A stretch of DNA of 64,000 nt. It comes from Sorghum bicolor (taxonomy: Eukaryota; Streptophyta; Magnoliopsida; Poales; Poaceae). The first letter of the stretch is position 1. Every line of letters starts with the position of its first letter. The stretch spans positions 5,398,462 through 5,462,461 of the forward strand of contig NC_012878.2 of NCBI RefSeq assembly GCF_000003195.3. Reading direction: 5' to 3'. The position numbers and the translations under genes are program-made. Under the pieces are notes generated by a model. The model saw only the letters and a program-made list of their open reading frames with translations, had not been told where the DNA came from and did no database searches. Positions 26,050 to 37,130 of the stretch are shown piece by piece.

Positions 26050-26279
26050 AACGTGTTGAAACAAAGTTTTGGGTTTGAGTACCAACTGCTGGATGGAAAT
26101 ACAATCCAGCGGTAACGTTCCCATCAGCTGGGGTTATATTACCAACCAGCACAGTTGGTTTTAAAATCCAACAGTGATAGGCTTTTCGCTTATGAACCTG
26201 CAGTTATACATCTATCATTGCCAGTCTCAAATTGTCCGACAATTATGGACCAGCAGTGATTGTCTATTCTATAGTAGTG
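26050..26279 (-). mobile_element. CACTA (En/Spm) transposon terminus
   Basis: Read on the minus strand from 26279: CACTACTATAGAATAG, followed by repeated subterminal motifs of the type CACTGCTGG, CACTGTTGG, ACCGCTGG and CCAGCAGTTGG. A CACTA end with subterminal repeats is the hallmark of this superfamily. The other end and the transposase are not in the window, so this is a fragment or a boundary of a truncated element; its inner limit is not defined. Confidence 0.6.
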
Positions 26280-26282
26280 GGT

Positions 26283-27377
26283 GCACGATTTATTATACCA
26301 ACTAGCTAGGTTAATTTTGGATCCAATGTGCTAATAGATAGAGTACTTAGCACCTAAAAGTTAGCAACCCATGATCCAAACACGCAAGTGCTAAAAGCTA
26401 TATTAGTACTAGCAAAATTAGCAAGATAAAGGTTGCTAACTAGTGCTAAGAGTTAGCATTCTAATTTAACCATTATACGAATCATATAATAAAAAGTAAA
26501 TAATACTCAATATAATTGTTTTATTTGCACGTCATCCATCACATTGATATTATGAATTGACTGTTGGCGATGGACAAAATAAAGAACACAGAATTCTCGT
26601 CAAGGCTTGATCTGTTGATGTCATAGGTTGCTCTATCATTCTATTGTGGATTGGACCCCAATGGCTGGTGAACGGTGATGACTGCTATCCGAACGAACGT
26701 GGGGTTAGACATTGACAGTGGGGAATTATATATAGTTGGATATTTTAATTTTTAAATGGTCATCTTATGAGTGGGGGAATAGATTTTTGAGTATGACATC
26801 AATCCAAATGATGTAGAGTCAAGCTTCATTGATGTGTTGATGAAATCTGGTTCATCCCTTCTCCTCTTCCGTCCTATTGATTATTGATGAGCAAGTGTTT
26901 TTTTGCCTTTGTACCTAGCGCTTGTTCTAACTTGTTTTGCTGTTGTGTATTTTCCTAAAGCTAGTATATATATTCCTGATCTATTTCTCAGTTCCGTTTG
27001 CTACCTGCTGGTCCATCGGTTTCCAAACAAATTGTAAATCTCGCCGAAGAGTTAGATTATCCTAATTTTAACTAGGTTTAAAGAATTACTATCAATATTG
27101 TGTTTTTAAATAGTTTATTATAAAAATATATTCAACAATTAATCTAGTGATGTTTGTTGTGTATCATTTGATTAAATTGAAGATTGTTTGACTTTTCTGG
27201 AAATGTGATTTCTATTCTTTTTGATGTTGGTTATGTACCATCTGATTAAATTAAAGATTATTTGACTTTTATGGAAATGATATTTCTATTATTTTTAGGA
27301 AAGATTATTAATACAACTTTCCACACTCTTTGATAACCAGAGAAGGGAAGCAAAGTAGGGTACACACATGAAGATAA
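26283..27377. other. Intergenic, no gene supported
   Basis: AT-rich, short frames only. Two similar stretches near 27163-27214 and 27230-27290 share GATTAAATT-AAGATT-TTTGACTTTT text and look like Stowaway-derived debris. Confidence 0.4.
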
Positions 27378-27596
27378 ATCCTCCATCCTGTAAAAATATG
27401 TCATTCTCACTTCTCATAACTTTGACCAAATATATAAAAATTATTAATTTTTATAATGTATAATTAGTATCATTAGATAAATTGTTAAATATATTTTTAT
27501 AATAAATTTTGCTAATATTTTCTACAAACTTAGTCAAATTAAAGAAGTTAACCAACACGAATCCTATTGCAACACTTTTTTTTAGGATGGACGGAG
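27378..27596. mobile_element. Stowaway MITE
   Basis: Left end CTCCATCCTGTAAAAATATG and right end TTTTTTTAGGATGGACGGAG followed by TA are diverged inverted repeats of the CTCCCTCCGTCC type. The left boundary is approximate. It ends about 110 bp before the LINE fragment. Confidence 0.7.
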
Positions 27597-27706
27597 TATA
27601 TTACTCTCTTCAGTATATTTCTAAGTTACGATCCAAGGCGCAAAGCTATGGGTGTGAATGTATTAGAATAAAAAGATGTACATATGATATAATAAAATTA
27701 TATTGA

Positions 27707-29830
27707 TACGGCCTCCGAAGACCTATTAGCCTTTGCAACGTTATTTATAAAATTATTTCTAAATCTTTAGCTAACAGACTGAAGCACCATCTCCCTAATT
27801 ATGTTGACCAAGCTCAATCCGCCTTTATTGCTAGTAGGCATATTTCCTCTAATATCATCATCACCCAGAAAATTCTTCACTCTTTCAATTTAAAAACTTG
27901 GAAATCCAATGCGTTTATTTTAAAAATTAACCTTGCTAAAGCTTTTGACAGGATTGAATGGCATTTCATTGTTGCTTCTCTTCAGAGGCTAGGACTCAAT
28001 GATACTTTTATTGGTCTCATCCATGCTTGCATTTCCTCTCCTACCTTTGCTGTGCTCATCAATGATGAACCTTCAGAACATTTCATCTCTCAAAGGGGTA
28101 TCAGACAGGGCTGCCCTTTATCCCCTTACATTTTTGTTATTGCTATTAATGAACTTTCTATAAGGTTGCAGGAAGCTCTTCAGCATAATAACCTTCAAGG
28201 TATCTCTTTGGGACCTGGCGGGCCACCTATTCATTCCCTATTATTTGCAGATGATCTAATTATTTGTGGAGAGGCCTCCATAAATGAAGCACGAGCAATC
28301 AAGACTATCCTATATGATTTTTGTCGTCAATCTGGACAGACACCTAATCTCCACAAATCCTTCATTTACTTTAGCAAAAATGTGCCTACCAACATTAGGA
28401 ACCAGATTAAAGGCATTTTCCCTGTGCCTGATCTCCCAACCAATACTATGCACCTAGGTCACCCCATGATTTTTAGCCACAAGGATAAAAATAGAGCCTA
28501 TCAATTTATTTACAATAAATTATTTGCCAAACTTGGTACGCTCAAAGCTAACAAGCTCAATCACGCTGGTAGATTACAATATATTAAATCTGTGCTTTCT
28601 TCGATTCCGATTTATTATATGTCGACTGTCCTATTCTCTAATGCTTTTATCGAAAAGATTAATACTATAATTAAGAGGTTCTGGTGGACAGGTGTTCAAG
28701 AAGAGCAGAGCACCAGTCCCATTGCATACCGATCCTGGGACGACATCTGCAAACTCAAGGAACAAGGGGGTTTAGGAATTCGTGATATGGAAACTATCAA
28801 CAAAAGCCTGCTTATTCACTCGGCCTGGAATATTGCTACCAATAAAAATGTTTTTCTTTCTGCCATCCTAAAGGCTAAATATTTTCCTAATGACTCTTTC
28901 TGGACCGCTCCTAACAAAAATCCCCGATCCGTTTATTGGTCCTCTATTATGCAGGTTCGGCACCATATCATTGCCAATTCCACCTGTCAACTACATGCAG
29001 GCAACTCTTCCATTTGGTCATCCCCAAGGTCGCCTTTCTAGAATAACATCCATGATCACCTGATCACACCGGTAGTCAACCTTCCCTTACCAGCTAAAGT
29101 ATCAGATTTATGGATGCAGGGAACCAAAACCTGGGATCATCAGCTCCTATCAACTACATTCTCCCATCAAGCAGTACAAATCATTGAAGAGACCACGGTG
29201 GTGCTCTCTGATCATGAGGATATTCTGAGGTGGACCCCTGCCATTGATGGCCGATGTACCACCAAAGCAACTTACAAATACCTAGCTACTCAAGTGTCTC
29301 ACATTCTTCCCACCCAAGGACCCAGGAGTATAAATTCTGATGCCAACAGTATCCTACACAAGGTATGGAAAAGTAAAACAATCCCTCCCCTCCTTAAAAC
29401 CTTCGCTTGGAGGTTGATTAGAAGGGCTCTAGCCACCGGAGAGAGAGTCGGGAGGTACTCCTCGCATATAGATCAACATTGTTCCTATTGTGGGAATATT
29501 GAAAATGACATTCACCTTTTCTTCCACTGTGATTTATCCAAACAAGTATGGTCCACTGCCACTCCTCCAATGTCTACTAATATTATTGTTGCAGATGAAG
29601 ACGGCGTACAACATCTAACAACCCTTCAGACACTACCTTATGCAAAACGCTATTTACTCTTTGCTACATTTGGAAAGCCCGCAATGATAACCGCTTCCAA
29701 AGAAAAACATGGACTTCATTTTAGGTACATCAGGCGACGTCAACACATATGCAGTCCCACCTTAAGGCCATCTTTGCACAGACAACATCTGATGTCCAAA
29801 GCAAAACACTCCTACAAGTTCAAGATATAG
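27707..29830 (+). pseudogene. LINE reverse transcriptase and zf-RVT region
   Basis: Frame opens after TGA at 27704: RPISLCNVIYKIISKSLANR, then AQSAFI. Motif A reads LKINLAKAFDRIEW where LINEs have K-L/I-D: the catalytic Asp is Asn (AAC, 27929-27931). Then GIRQGCPLSPYIF (about 28099) and FADDL (about 28249). TAG at 29039-29041 breaks the frame; coding sense resumes in the same frame (WMQGTKTWDHQLL) with KTFAWRLIRRALATGE near 29395. Around 29650 it shifts frame: the normal W-K-A-R-N-D-N motif is read in another frame. Asn at motif A, a stop and a frameshift show an inactive copy. Confidence 0.9.
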
Positions 29831-30030
29831 CTGTCAACAACCAGACTACATGAATCCCCAACCAAGGTACAGCGTTTTCGGTTACAGGTGTCCCAAACAC
29901 GCAGCTTCACCAAGCTGATCAACTAAACTCCCACAACCATCTGAACACAAGTGGTGACAATCTGCCCAATGTACCACATCATCAAGGTACAAACAATTTC
30001 CATGCAGGAACCAATACAGACACCATACTG

Positions 30031-30642
30031 GTGTCCAACAATGCCACTTCTATAGTGGATAGGTGCCTAGTCCTACTCCCTTCTCAGATTCTAGGAAATA
30101 GATGCTATGTGGATGCTTCCATTCAACCGGACCACTCAGTCTCTGCCCCTAGAGAGGCTGGGATTGGCATCTTCTTGGTCAACACCCAGGTGCACCCCCC
30201 TCATAGTATTTTTATCAAAGCAGCCATGAGGGATGCCTCTTCCATCCTTATGGCAGAAGCGGCTGCTCTTGCTCTTGCAGCTGCAGTGATCAAGGCTTTG
30301 CAGTTGGATCATACCACTATGCTTTCTGACAATCAACAGCTTGTCCACTTCCTAAATGGACAAGACCAGGAACACCCACCTGACTGGAGAGTTAAACCTT
30401 TTACTCAGTTAATTAAGATCAGCTTGCAGGGCATTACATCATCTATAAAAAGGATCAGGCGTACACAAAACCAAATAGCAGATCGGCTCGCCAGACAAGC
30501 TCTTACATGTATTAGGGCCAATCAGATTTCCTTCAATGGTGACTGTTCTTTTCCACCTCATGAGCAGGAGTGTTCTTTATTGACGACACTTCACAATGTA
30601 ACCAATAACTCTGTAATGGTTCTAACAGCAAGTTGCTGTTAA
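30031..30642 (+). pseudogene. LINE RNase H-like C-terminal domain
   Basis: RNase H fold signature: CYVDASIQP with the first Asp, a middle acidic region (LMAEAAALALAAA), LSDNQQLVHFL with another Asp, and a final IADRLARQAL segment. This is the usual C-terminal domain of plant L1 elements. It is separated from the RT frame by about 200 bp of shifted or stop-containing sequence and ends 23 bp before the 3' A-run. Confidence 0.85.
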
Positions 30643-30791
30643 ATAATTTATTTGGTTCCTTGTCAAAAAAACATCTAAATATGACGCTTGAAACTAAATT
30701 TTTTGGCTAGCTACATGCATGTATGCGGTTGTTTTGAGCTGTCTTGAGCCATCGTCTTTAAGTAATTGGAGGGAGTAGTGTGTGCAACTTA

Positions 30792-30909
30792 CTCTCTCTA
30801 TTCCAAATTATAAGACATTTTTGTATTTCTAGATATATAGATTTTTGCTATTAGTAAAATCAATGGATCTAAAAAAGTCAAATCGTCTTATAATTTCCAA
30901 CGGGGGAAC
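30792..30909. mobile_element. Short Stowaway-like MITE
   Basis: CTCTCTATTCCAAATTATAAGAC on the left mirrors GTCTTATAATTTCCAAC on the right; TA lies at both sides (30790-30791, 30910-30911). 118 bp; forms a hairpin over most of its length. Confidence 0.7.
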
Positions 30910-31173
30910 TATATTTGATATACAAGATATAAACATGTTTTTAAGGATAGGGAGGGCAAATCCTCTAAAAAATGTGCAATCCCTAGAAGAAAGAAGCGGG
31001 AAGAGGTAAAAGAGGGATACTAGTGTGATGCCCCAAGAATGAGTGCCCAAAATATAAATTTTAATATGGATCAAATGTTTTTTTGGCGAAGGTTGACCGG
31101 ATTCAAGGAAAGATGAAAATGTTGACTTTTTGATCCGTTGCTCGCATAGATAAAATGTAGAGCTTATCGAATA

Positions 31174-31419
31174 CTCCCTCCATTCCAAAATGTAAGTTAT
31201 TTTAAAAATTTTGGAGAGTCAAAGCATCTCAAGTTTGACCAAAATTATATAAAAAATTACAAATTTTGTGGCATCAGATAGATATACTATAAAAATATAA
31301 TTAATGAAAAATCTAATGATACTTATTAGTTGATATCATAAATGTTATTATCCTATTATATAAATTTGATCAAACTCTTTAAGATTCTTAGAATGACTTA
31401 TAATTTAGGATATATGGAG
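31174..31419. mobile_element. Stowaway MITE
   Basis: CTCCCTCCATTCCAAAATGT ... GAATGACTTATAATTTAGGA running to GGAG, flanked by TA (31172-31173, 31420-31421), 246 bp. The interior has the usual GTTGATATCATAAATGTTATT text. Confidence 0.8.
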
Positions 31420-31514
31420 TACTTTCCATTTGACTGCTTATTCGCATTAATTGCAGTTCAGATCATATAATTACGTTCGTTGCATGGTGTAGAAAAGAAA
31501 AGGCGCTACAGTTA

Positions 31515-31785
31515 GGGATGAAAACGGTACGGATATTTTCCGACCGTATTCGAGACCGAATTCGTTTAGAGAGGTTCAAATCTGTCCGTATCCGAGTCCG
31601 AATATTCAATATCCGATACCGTATCTGTATCCGAATACTTAAATCGTATATTTATGATGTCGACATCTAATTGTATCTTATCCGACATGATTGATATTAT
31701 CCGTATTCGAATCCGAATCCGACCAAAAATATGAAAACAAATATAATATCGACGATATCCGTCCGTATCCGATCCGTTTTCATCA
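31515..31785. mobile_element. TIR element with GGATGAAAACGG ends
   Basis: GGATGAAAACGGTACGG at the left and CCGTTTTCATC at the right are inverted. The interior is full of TCCGTATCCGA / GAATCCGA-like repeats. Flanks share GCTACAGT(T/A)A (31506-31515 and 31790-31799), so a duplication of about 8-10 bp (hAT or Mutator type) is possible, though a few bases at the right end remain unexplained. Confidence 0.65.
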
Positions 31786-31986
31786 CGCGAGCTACAGTAA
31801 CCGTAAACCAGCTACAGAGCCGTGTTGGAGTCGTTGCCCTTGCGTGGTGTGGTTTCCTTTAATTCTTCGTTTTTTTCCTGTCGAAAAACCCTTCCCTTGG
31901 ACAGACCGCCACCCCTGGATGCACAAAAAAAAGAGGAGAGAAGGAAAAAAAGATGAAACGGTTTAGAGCTTACCGCTGCCAACTTG

Positions 31987-32095
31987 TTCGTTTGGGCTTA
32001 TCAGCCGAATCTACCAGCCATTCAATAGTATTTTTTCTCACAATAAATCAACCAACAATACTTTCTAACATGACTTATCAACCAAACGACTTTCC
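31987..32095. mobile_element. Small MITE with GTTCGTTTGGGCTTATC ends
   Basis: GTTCGTTTGGGCTTATCAGC on the left and CTTATCAACCAAACGAC on the right are inverted. The interior shares AGTATTTTTTCTCACAA with 10511-10613. Confidence 0.65.
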
Positions 32096-32099
32096 GTGG

Positions 32100-33060
32100 T
32101 GTCGTTCTTCCTTAGAATTTGGTTAGACATCATCGTTTCTTCTCCTTTTTACCCTCAAATTTCTTGTTCCCTCCCGTCCATGATGGATACCATATGTTTG
32201 TCGTAAATAACTGGTGAGACAGTCATAGTGTCATAGATTGCTGTGAGAAGAAGAGGAAGGAAGGAGTGGATCATCGGAGACTTGTTGCTATACTCACTGC
32301 GGTTGCCCTAGGTGAGATGCCGAATCCTAATCCACTTCTCTAGATCAAGTTGTGTGAATCAAATCATTAAATTACAAGGGGTATAGTTGGAGTAGTTCCC
32401 AAAATTGTTCAAATTAATTTTGTTCATGTTTTGAAATTCTCAGACTGAGTAGCTAAATCTTAATGGCCTTAAAAAAATTTGTCACAATGAAACAAGTCAT
32501 AGAGGACTTCAATACCTTTCTTTTCACACCAAGATCACCCTCATATACTTTAGTTTTGGAGATATGATCATCTTAAGTAGACTGCTTTTCAGTGACAAGA
32601 ATCCAGACAGTTTTACATCTATTCGTTTTTGCCATCATAATGGAAGAATGTGAACCTTTGGTATAAACAAAAGTTGTAGGAGTTTTCTTGTAGTTTCCAG
32701 ATTGCTAAAGAACACATTTGTTGGAGATAGATCATCTTAATGAATGGTTGTATGTTTATGGAAAATAGAAGAGATAGTGTTGTTGTCATGAATAGTAGAG
32801 CAGTGGTAGGTGCTTAAATGGTGGGTTTGGGGCGATCTAGTTTGTTACCCATTGTTTGTGTTTGTTTCTATGATGGTATTGGTGCTAAGACATTCTTGTG
32901 ACTAGGTGGTGCACATTTGGATCTTGCTTACCTCTCACTCTTGATCTTCAGTGAAGACAAGTAAACGTGGTGTTGTGGTCTATATGCTTTAGCTTTGTTG
33001 TTTGAGTTGCCTCCACTAAGTATTCAGTATCTCACACCAACCACATAATCTAAAATTTGA
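32100..33060. other. Non-coding, probably transposon-derived on the minus strand
   Basis: No exon chain. Read on the minus strand it leads up to the truncated gag at 33.1 kb; part of it may be non-coding sequence of another retroelement, but no domain or end could be recognised. Confidence 0.35.
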
Positions 33061-33104
33061 GGTTTTGCATTAACTTGAAGTATATGATTTTATATCTTGT
33101 GGTA

Positions 33105-33726
33105 TTACTTTTGAATTATGAAGTATATGAAGTGCTTCCACTTGGCAAAGTTTGTCCCATCAAAATGAGGCAATTTGCCCACGGGCACATTGATGAAAGA
33201 CTTTCGGTCATGGGTAGTCAAGTAAGAATAATTAAAGGATACGACTGCATATTTCTTCTTGGTGCTGCTGCCTTTGTCCTTGCTTTCCTTCTTCTTGTTC
33301 TTCTCGTTTCCCTTGGAAACATGATATGATGCATCATCATCACCATCATCCGAGCTGCTAGATAGCTCACTAGATGAAGCATCATATGCCTTCTTTTCTT
33401 CTTGATTTGTTCTTGCTACCCTTCTCTTGGCTCTTTCTTCATGTGTGTGTCTTCTTTCTTCTTTTCCTTTCAGTTTCTCATCATGCTTTTGCTTTTCTCT
33501 TTGCTTCTCTTCTCGCTCTTCTTTCCTTCTTTCTTTCCGCATCGGTGGTCTTGTCATTCTTGAGAGTGGTGTTGCTTGTTGTCGAGAGTGCCATGTCACT
33601 GCTGCTGCTAGCATCTTCGACAAGCACACCACCATCTTTTGGCTCACGAGCAATTCTTGAAGCTTCCTCCGACTTCCATACTTCACACGGTGAAGCGTAT
33701 CTGAAGTAACCAGGCTTTGATACCAC
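33105..33726 (-). pseudogene. Truncated Gag of an LTR retrotransposon (UBN2-type)
   Basis: Begins just downstream of the primer-binding site on the minus strand (MVSKPGYFRYASP from 33726). A Lys/Glu/Arg-rich coiled region shifts frame around 33485 (the first frame ends AKRKAKA; the second carries EERRHTHEERAKRR). After Ser/Asp-rich and Lys-rich stretches comes FINVPVGKLPHFDGTNFAKW, the start of the gag UBN2 domain in copia-type elements. The frame stops at 33105 soon after, and nothing downstream of this domain is present. Confidence 0.75.
33710..33725 (-). other. Primer-binding site of the LTR element
   Basis: Minus strand TGGTATCAAAGCCTGG follows the LTR end by 2 bp. TGGTATCAGAGC is the complement of the 3' end of initiator tRNA-Met used by many plant retrotransposons; here one A replaces G. 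Confidence 0.8.
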
Positions 33727-33727
33727 T

Positions 33728-34921
33728 TGTAGGATCTCCTGGAAGGTAAATGAGGCCTAGAGGAGGGTGAATAGGCCTGTAAAAATTTAACTCAAAGCTC
33801 TATTAGAACAGAGGGCGGCTTGCCGGCCTTATAGGGTGGCACTGTTGGCCTTCAATGAAACTGCATAAAGTAAAGAGACTTTGCAGAAAGTAAACTGATA
33901 CTATAAATTCCACAATCCTACAAAATGAATCCAAGATCCAGTGCAAAGACTGAATACCACAGAAATGTCTCACAAAGCTAGATCGAGCCACCAAACCCTA
34001 GAAAGGGTCAAACACAAGAGATAATCTGCAAGCACACAAGACTCAGTGATTTATCCTGTGGTTCAGCTCACCACCAAGGTTTGCCTATGTTCACGTTGTT
34101 GAGGAAGCCACCAAAGGCTTAGGCTTGCCACAAAGGCTTTCTCTACCCTCGTTCTCAAATCAAGAGAGTGAACTCTTGAGATGAGGGGTAATTTCTTAGC
34201 TGCAAGACTAAGGTTACAAACCTCCCAAGGCTGCCACACAAGGGGGCAAGCTCAAGGGCGACACCTAGCCAACTAGGAGCAAGCTCCAAGAGTAACAAAC
34301 CCTAGAACCACCGGCCGAATGTGAATCAAATGCTCTTAGACTTTGGGAATCAGTGGATCTACTCTCCAATCAAGTTTTGCTGCTTTTTCTCTCAAGGATT
34401 GATGGTGGCAATCAAGGATTTGCTTGAGGGAGGAAGGAGCAACAATGGAGGGAGAGAGAGAGCTCTGGTCTGTCTGTACTCGAGATGTGTCGACTGAGGT
34501 AGGTGACGACCGTTGTGGAACAAGTCTAGAGGTATAGGTACCCCTGGGTCCCAACGATTAGAAATAGGCGGCACTGACGCCCTGGCCAAAACAGGTATTA
34601 TGTCAAACTATTTTGCAGGTTGCTTTGGCTGTGAAGGAGAATGTTGATCTTAGAAGATAAGCATTTGGTTGCACAGTTGACCAACTATTCTAGAATTCTC
34701 CTTTATAGTACGGCTTTTCCTAAACTCAATAATCAAAAATAATATAAACAAATAGCTTCCTTGAGTTTGGATGAGCTCACATACACACTTTTGGATATCT
34801 GCAACCTGTTCATCATTCTCAGTATTTGATTCCCTGATTAACATCTCGATAAATCTCATTAGCCCTCTAATTTGATGGTCATTAACACCAAAACCCACAA
34901 TAGGGCTTGATTGCACTTACA
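33728..34921 (-). mobile_element. 5' LTR (1194 bp) of a truncated minus-strand retrotransposon
   Basis: On the minus strand the LTR runs from TGTAAGTGCAATCAAGCCC (34921) to GGAGATCCTACA (33728), directly followed by the primer-binding site and gag. Gag is cut at about 33105 and no 3' LTR is seen, so the element lost its right half. In the plus direction it starts TGTAGGATC and contains GAGGAGGGTGAATAGGCC, also found in the LTR at 49427, so the two are related. Confidence 0.8.
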
Positions 34922-34929
34922 GATAGGAA

Positions 34930-35642
34930 ATAGGTCTTGGTTCGTTCTATTAGGTCTCGATCATCGACTGAACTAATTGACCCAAATAATTAGCAAAAAA
35001 ACTCATCTACAAAGCAAAATCAAAGCCCCAATCAAACATACTTCTCGACGAATCAAGCATATCTGCATCCAACAAACAAAGCTAATATATACAAAATTTT
35101 CATTTGTTAATCAGTCACGGTGTGGGGTGGTGGGAGCAGTGGCCAAGGCAGAACAGATATTGTCTCATTAAGCCTCATGGTCAAGAGAAGCACTAAAACT
35201 ATTGAGGAAGGAGGGGCATGTGGTGTGATGCTCATCGTCAAGGCATAGGAGGGGCCATCGGATCTAATCTAGGAAGAGTTGTCAACTGCGTCAGCTGCAG
35301 CTTGAGTACGAAGAGGCAAGATGCCGTTGCCGGCTCCAGAGAACACGTTACCAAGGGGTGCACACGAGATGTTGTTGTTAGCATAGAGGAGAAACCACTA
35401 CAATGTGCAGAAGATGTATAGGGGTTGGCTGCATAGGGTCATAGGTGCCGCCATTTGTTGTAGAGGATGCAGAAAACGCTCAAGTGGAGGTCTAGAGGAC
35501 TCTCGAGGGTCAAAGGGAGGCAGGAAGAAGACAAAAGAGGAAGACAGTGGTCCGAAGTGTTTCACCATGCGAGTGGAGAACTAGAGATGGGTGATTTGTA
35601 TAGCAAGGGTTTTGCATCCTTGGGGAGGGTTGGAAGGCCTTA
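34930..35642. other. Intergenic, no gene supported
   Basis: Short frames only, none with a recognisable domain or consistent splice sites. Confidence 0.4.
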
Positions 35643-35957
35643 GAGCCTATTTGCCATAGCTCACAACAACTTCATGTGTTGTTTTGAGCTGGTTTTTTTT
35701 TGCCAAATATTTTTTTCCAAAATAGCTTCATTGATAAAGCTATTTTTTCTCCTCTCACAAAGACATAAGTTGAGATAAAACTGAAAAAAGTAGCTTATTC
35801 TAGCTCTGTCTCCTATTTTTTTCTTTCATTTATGCATGAAGTTATTTTGTCAAACAACTTTTTTTAAAACAGCTCAGCTTTACTTAAAAAGTTGCTCATG
35901 AAGCTCTTTTCTAAAAAACAACTTCACTAGAAAAGCTGAGTTGTGCCAAATAAGATC
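35643..35957. mobile_element. Tourist-like MITE, TTA duplication
   Basis: GAGCCTATTTGCCATAGCTC ... GAGTTGTGCCAAATAAGATC inverted ends with TTA at 35640-35642 and 35958-35960. 315 bp. Internal AAAGCT / AGCTTTT repeats can pair. Confidence 0.8.
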
Positions 35958-36048
35958 TTAGTGTGCTTTTTTTGTAAAATCGATCTCATGAGTTACTTCG
36001 GTTAACCAAGATCTAAAATCGAGTAACGATTGTAATTTTGATTACTTA

Positions 36049-36243
36049 GGCCAGTCTCAATGGGGTTTCATTAGAGTTTCATGCACATTAAATATGCTGT
36101 TGTGGCGCTATATTAATGAAGAGAGAGATGATAAGAGTTTCATGGGAGTAGAGAGAGTTTCATCCCCATAAAACTCATATGCACTGTTTCCAAAATATTG
36201 ATGTGTTGGAAACTGTGACATGAAACTCCCATTGAGGATGGCC
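36049..36243. mobile_element. MITE with GGCCAGTCTCAATGGG ends, TTA duplication
   Basis: GGCCAGTCTCAATGGGGTTT and AACTCCCATTGAGGATGGCC are inverted, flanked by TTA (36046-36048, 36244-36246). 195 bp. The interior repeats AGAGTTTCATG. Its distance to the GA2ox start (about 0.9 kb) puts it in that gene's upstream region. Confidence 0.85.
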
Positions 36244-36935
36244 TTAGAACTCAAGACCGAACCTCATTTCAATTTTGTCTCAGTTATTTTGGTTCAGTTT
36301 CTCAGATTATGCCCATCCTTATCAATGCATTATTACCATCAATTTTAAACAAACCAAACAGTGATGGATCCGATCGGAGCATGATCCTTATTAATTACAT
36401 GGTAGTGGTCGTAAAAGATCTTCGAGCCCCACAACAAATCTACCTTGATAACTTTGAATCTAGCTAGCTACAACCGGCTTATAGCTAGATTGAAGGAGAT
36501 GTGTCCATCCTTTCCAAAGAAAAAAAAAAGAGAAGGAGATGTCCATCCTATATATCCGTCCCAAGAATCAAATGCGAAATAAAGGGTTGGAAAAAAGGTT
36601 AAACAAGGTTACCACCGTCGTCGTCAGCCGCGCGTGTGTATGCATTTCAGTGGCCGGCATGGATTTAATTGTTTAAGAGCTCACTCACACTGCCGCTTTA
36701 GAGAGAGAAACGACGTACTATAGCTAGCTAGATAGATAGATCATATTATTTACAGAAATAAATAATCGTTCGTGCTGTTGATCTGTCGTACGTTCAGAGA
36801 TCTGTTAGTGTCAAACTAAAACTAAACATGAGGTTACTGTCGTCGTCAAGACTCGTGGCACACAGCAGTTCAAGTCAAAAAGATCCACAGGGCAGCAGGG
36901 TCCAGAGGTCTGGTCAGCATTTCAATAGAAACCAC

Positions 36936-36971
36936 CTCTCTCTCTCTCTCTAGCGCGCGCTCTCTCTCTCT
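36936..36971 (+). repeat. CT microsatellite in the GA2ox promoter/leader
   Basis: Two CT runs separated by TAGCGCGCGC directly upstream of the TATA-like box. Pyrimidine tracts of this kind are common around grass core promoters and 5' UTRs. Confidence 0.7.
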
Positions 36972-36982
36972 TCCAGACTTCC

Positions 36983-36989
36983 ATATAAG
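36983..36989 (+). promoter_or_regulatory. TATA-like box of the GA2ox gene
   Basis: ATATAAG, 142 bp before the ATG at 37131. A start of transcription about 30 bp downstream would give a 5' UTR of roughly 110 nt. Position and context support it; no other TATA candidate lies closer. Confidence 0.55.
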
Positions 36990-37130
36990 CACACCACTAC
37001 TACTCTCCCCGGCCTCAGCTCGCATTGCACCTTACGTCTAAGCTTACTACTACGAGGAACGCCCTTACAGCCAGCTTATTACAAAGGCACACAGCGCGCG
37101 CCAACCTCTCACGATCGACACGCCGCCAGC

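Larger units (their letters stand above)
27707..30672 (+). mobile_element. 5'-truncated L1-type LINE (non-LTR retrotransposon)
   Basis: Starts inside the reverse transcriptase domain, so the ORF1 and endonuclease parts are missing, as expected of 5'-truncated insertions. It runs through RT, a zf-RVT-like region and RNase H, and finishes with an A-run (30665-30671). Target duplications were not recognised with confidence. Confidence 0.9.

Noticed and set aside
25773..26152. Minus-strand frames of 79 and 109 codons
   Set aside because: Overlap the CACTA subterminal repeats; no domain and no splice context.
33374..33709. Phe/Leu/Ser-rich plus-strand frames
   Set aside because: Antisense of the Lys/Glu-rich gag region on the minus strand.
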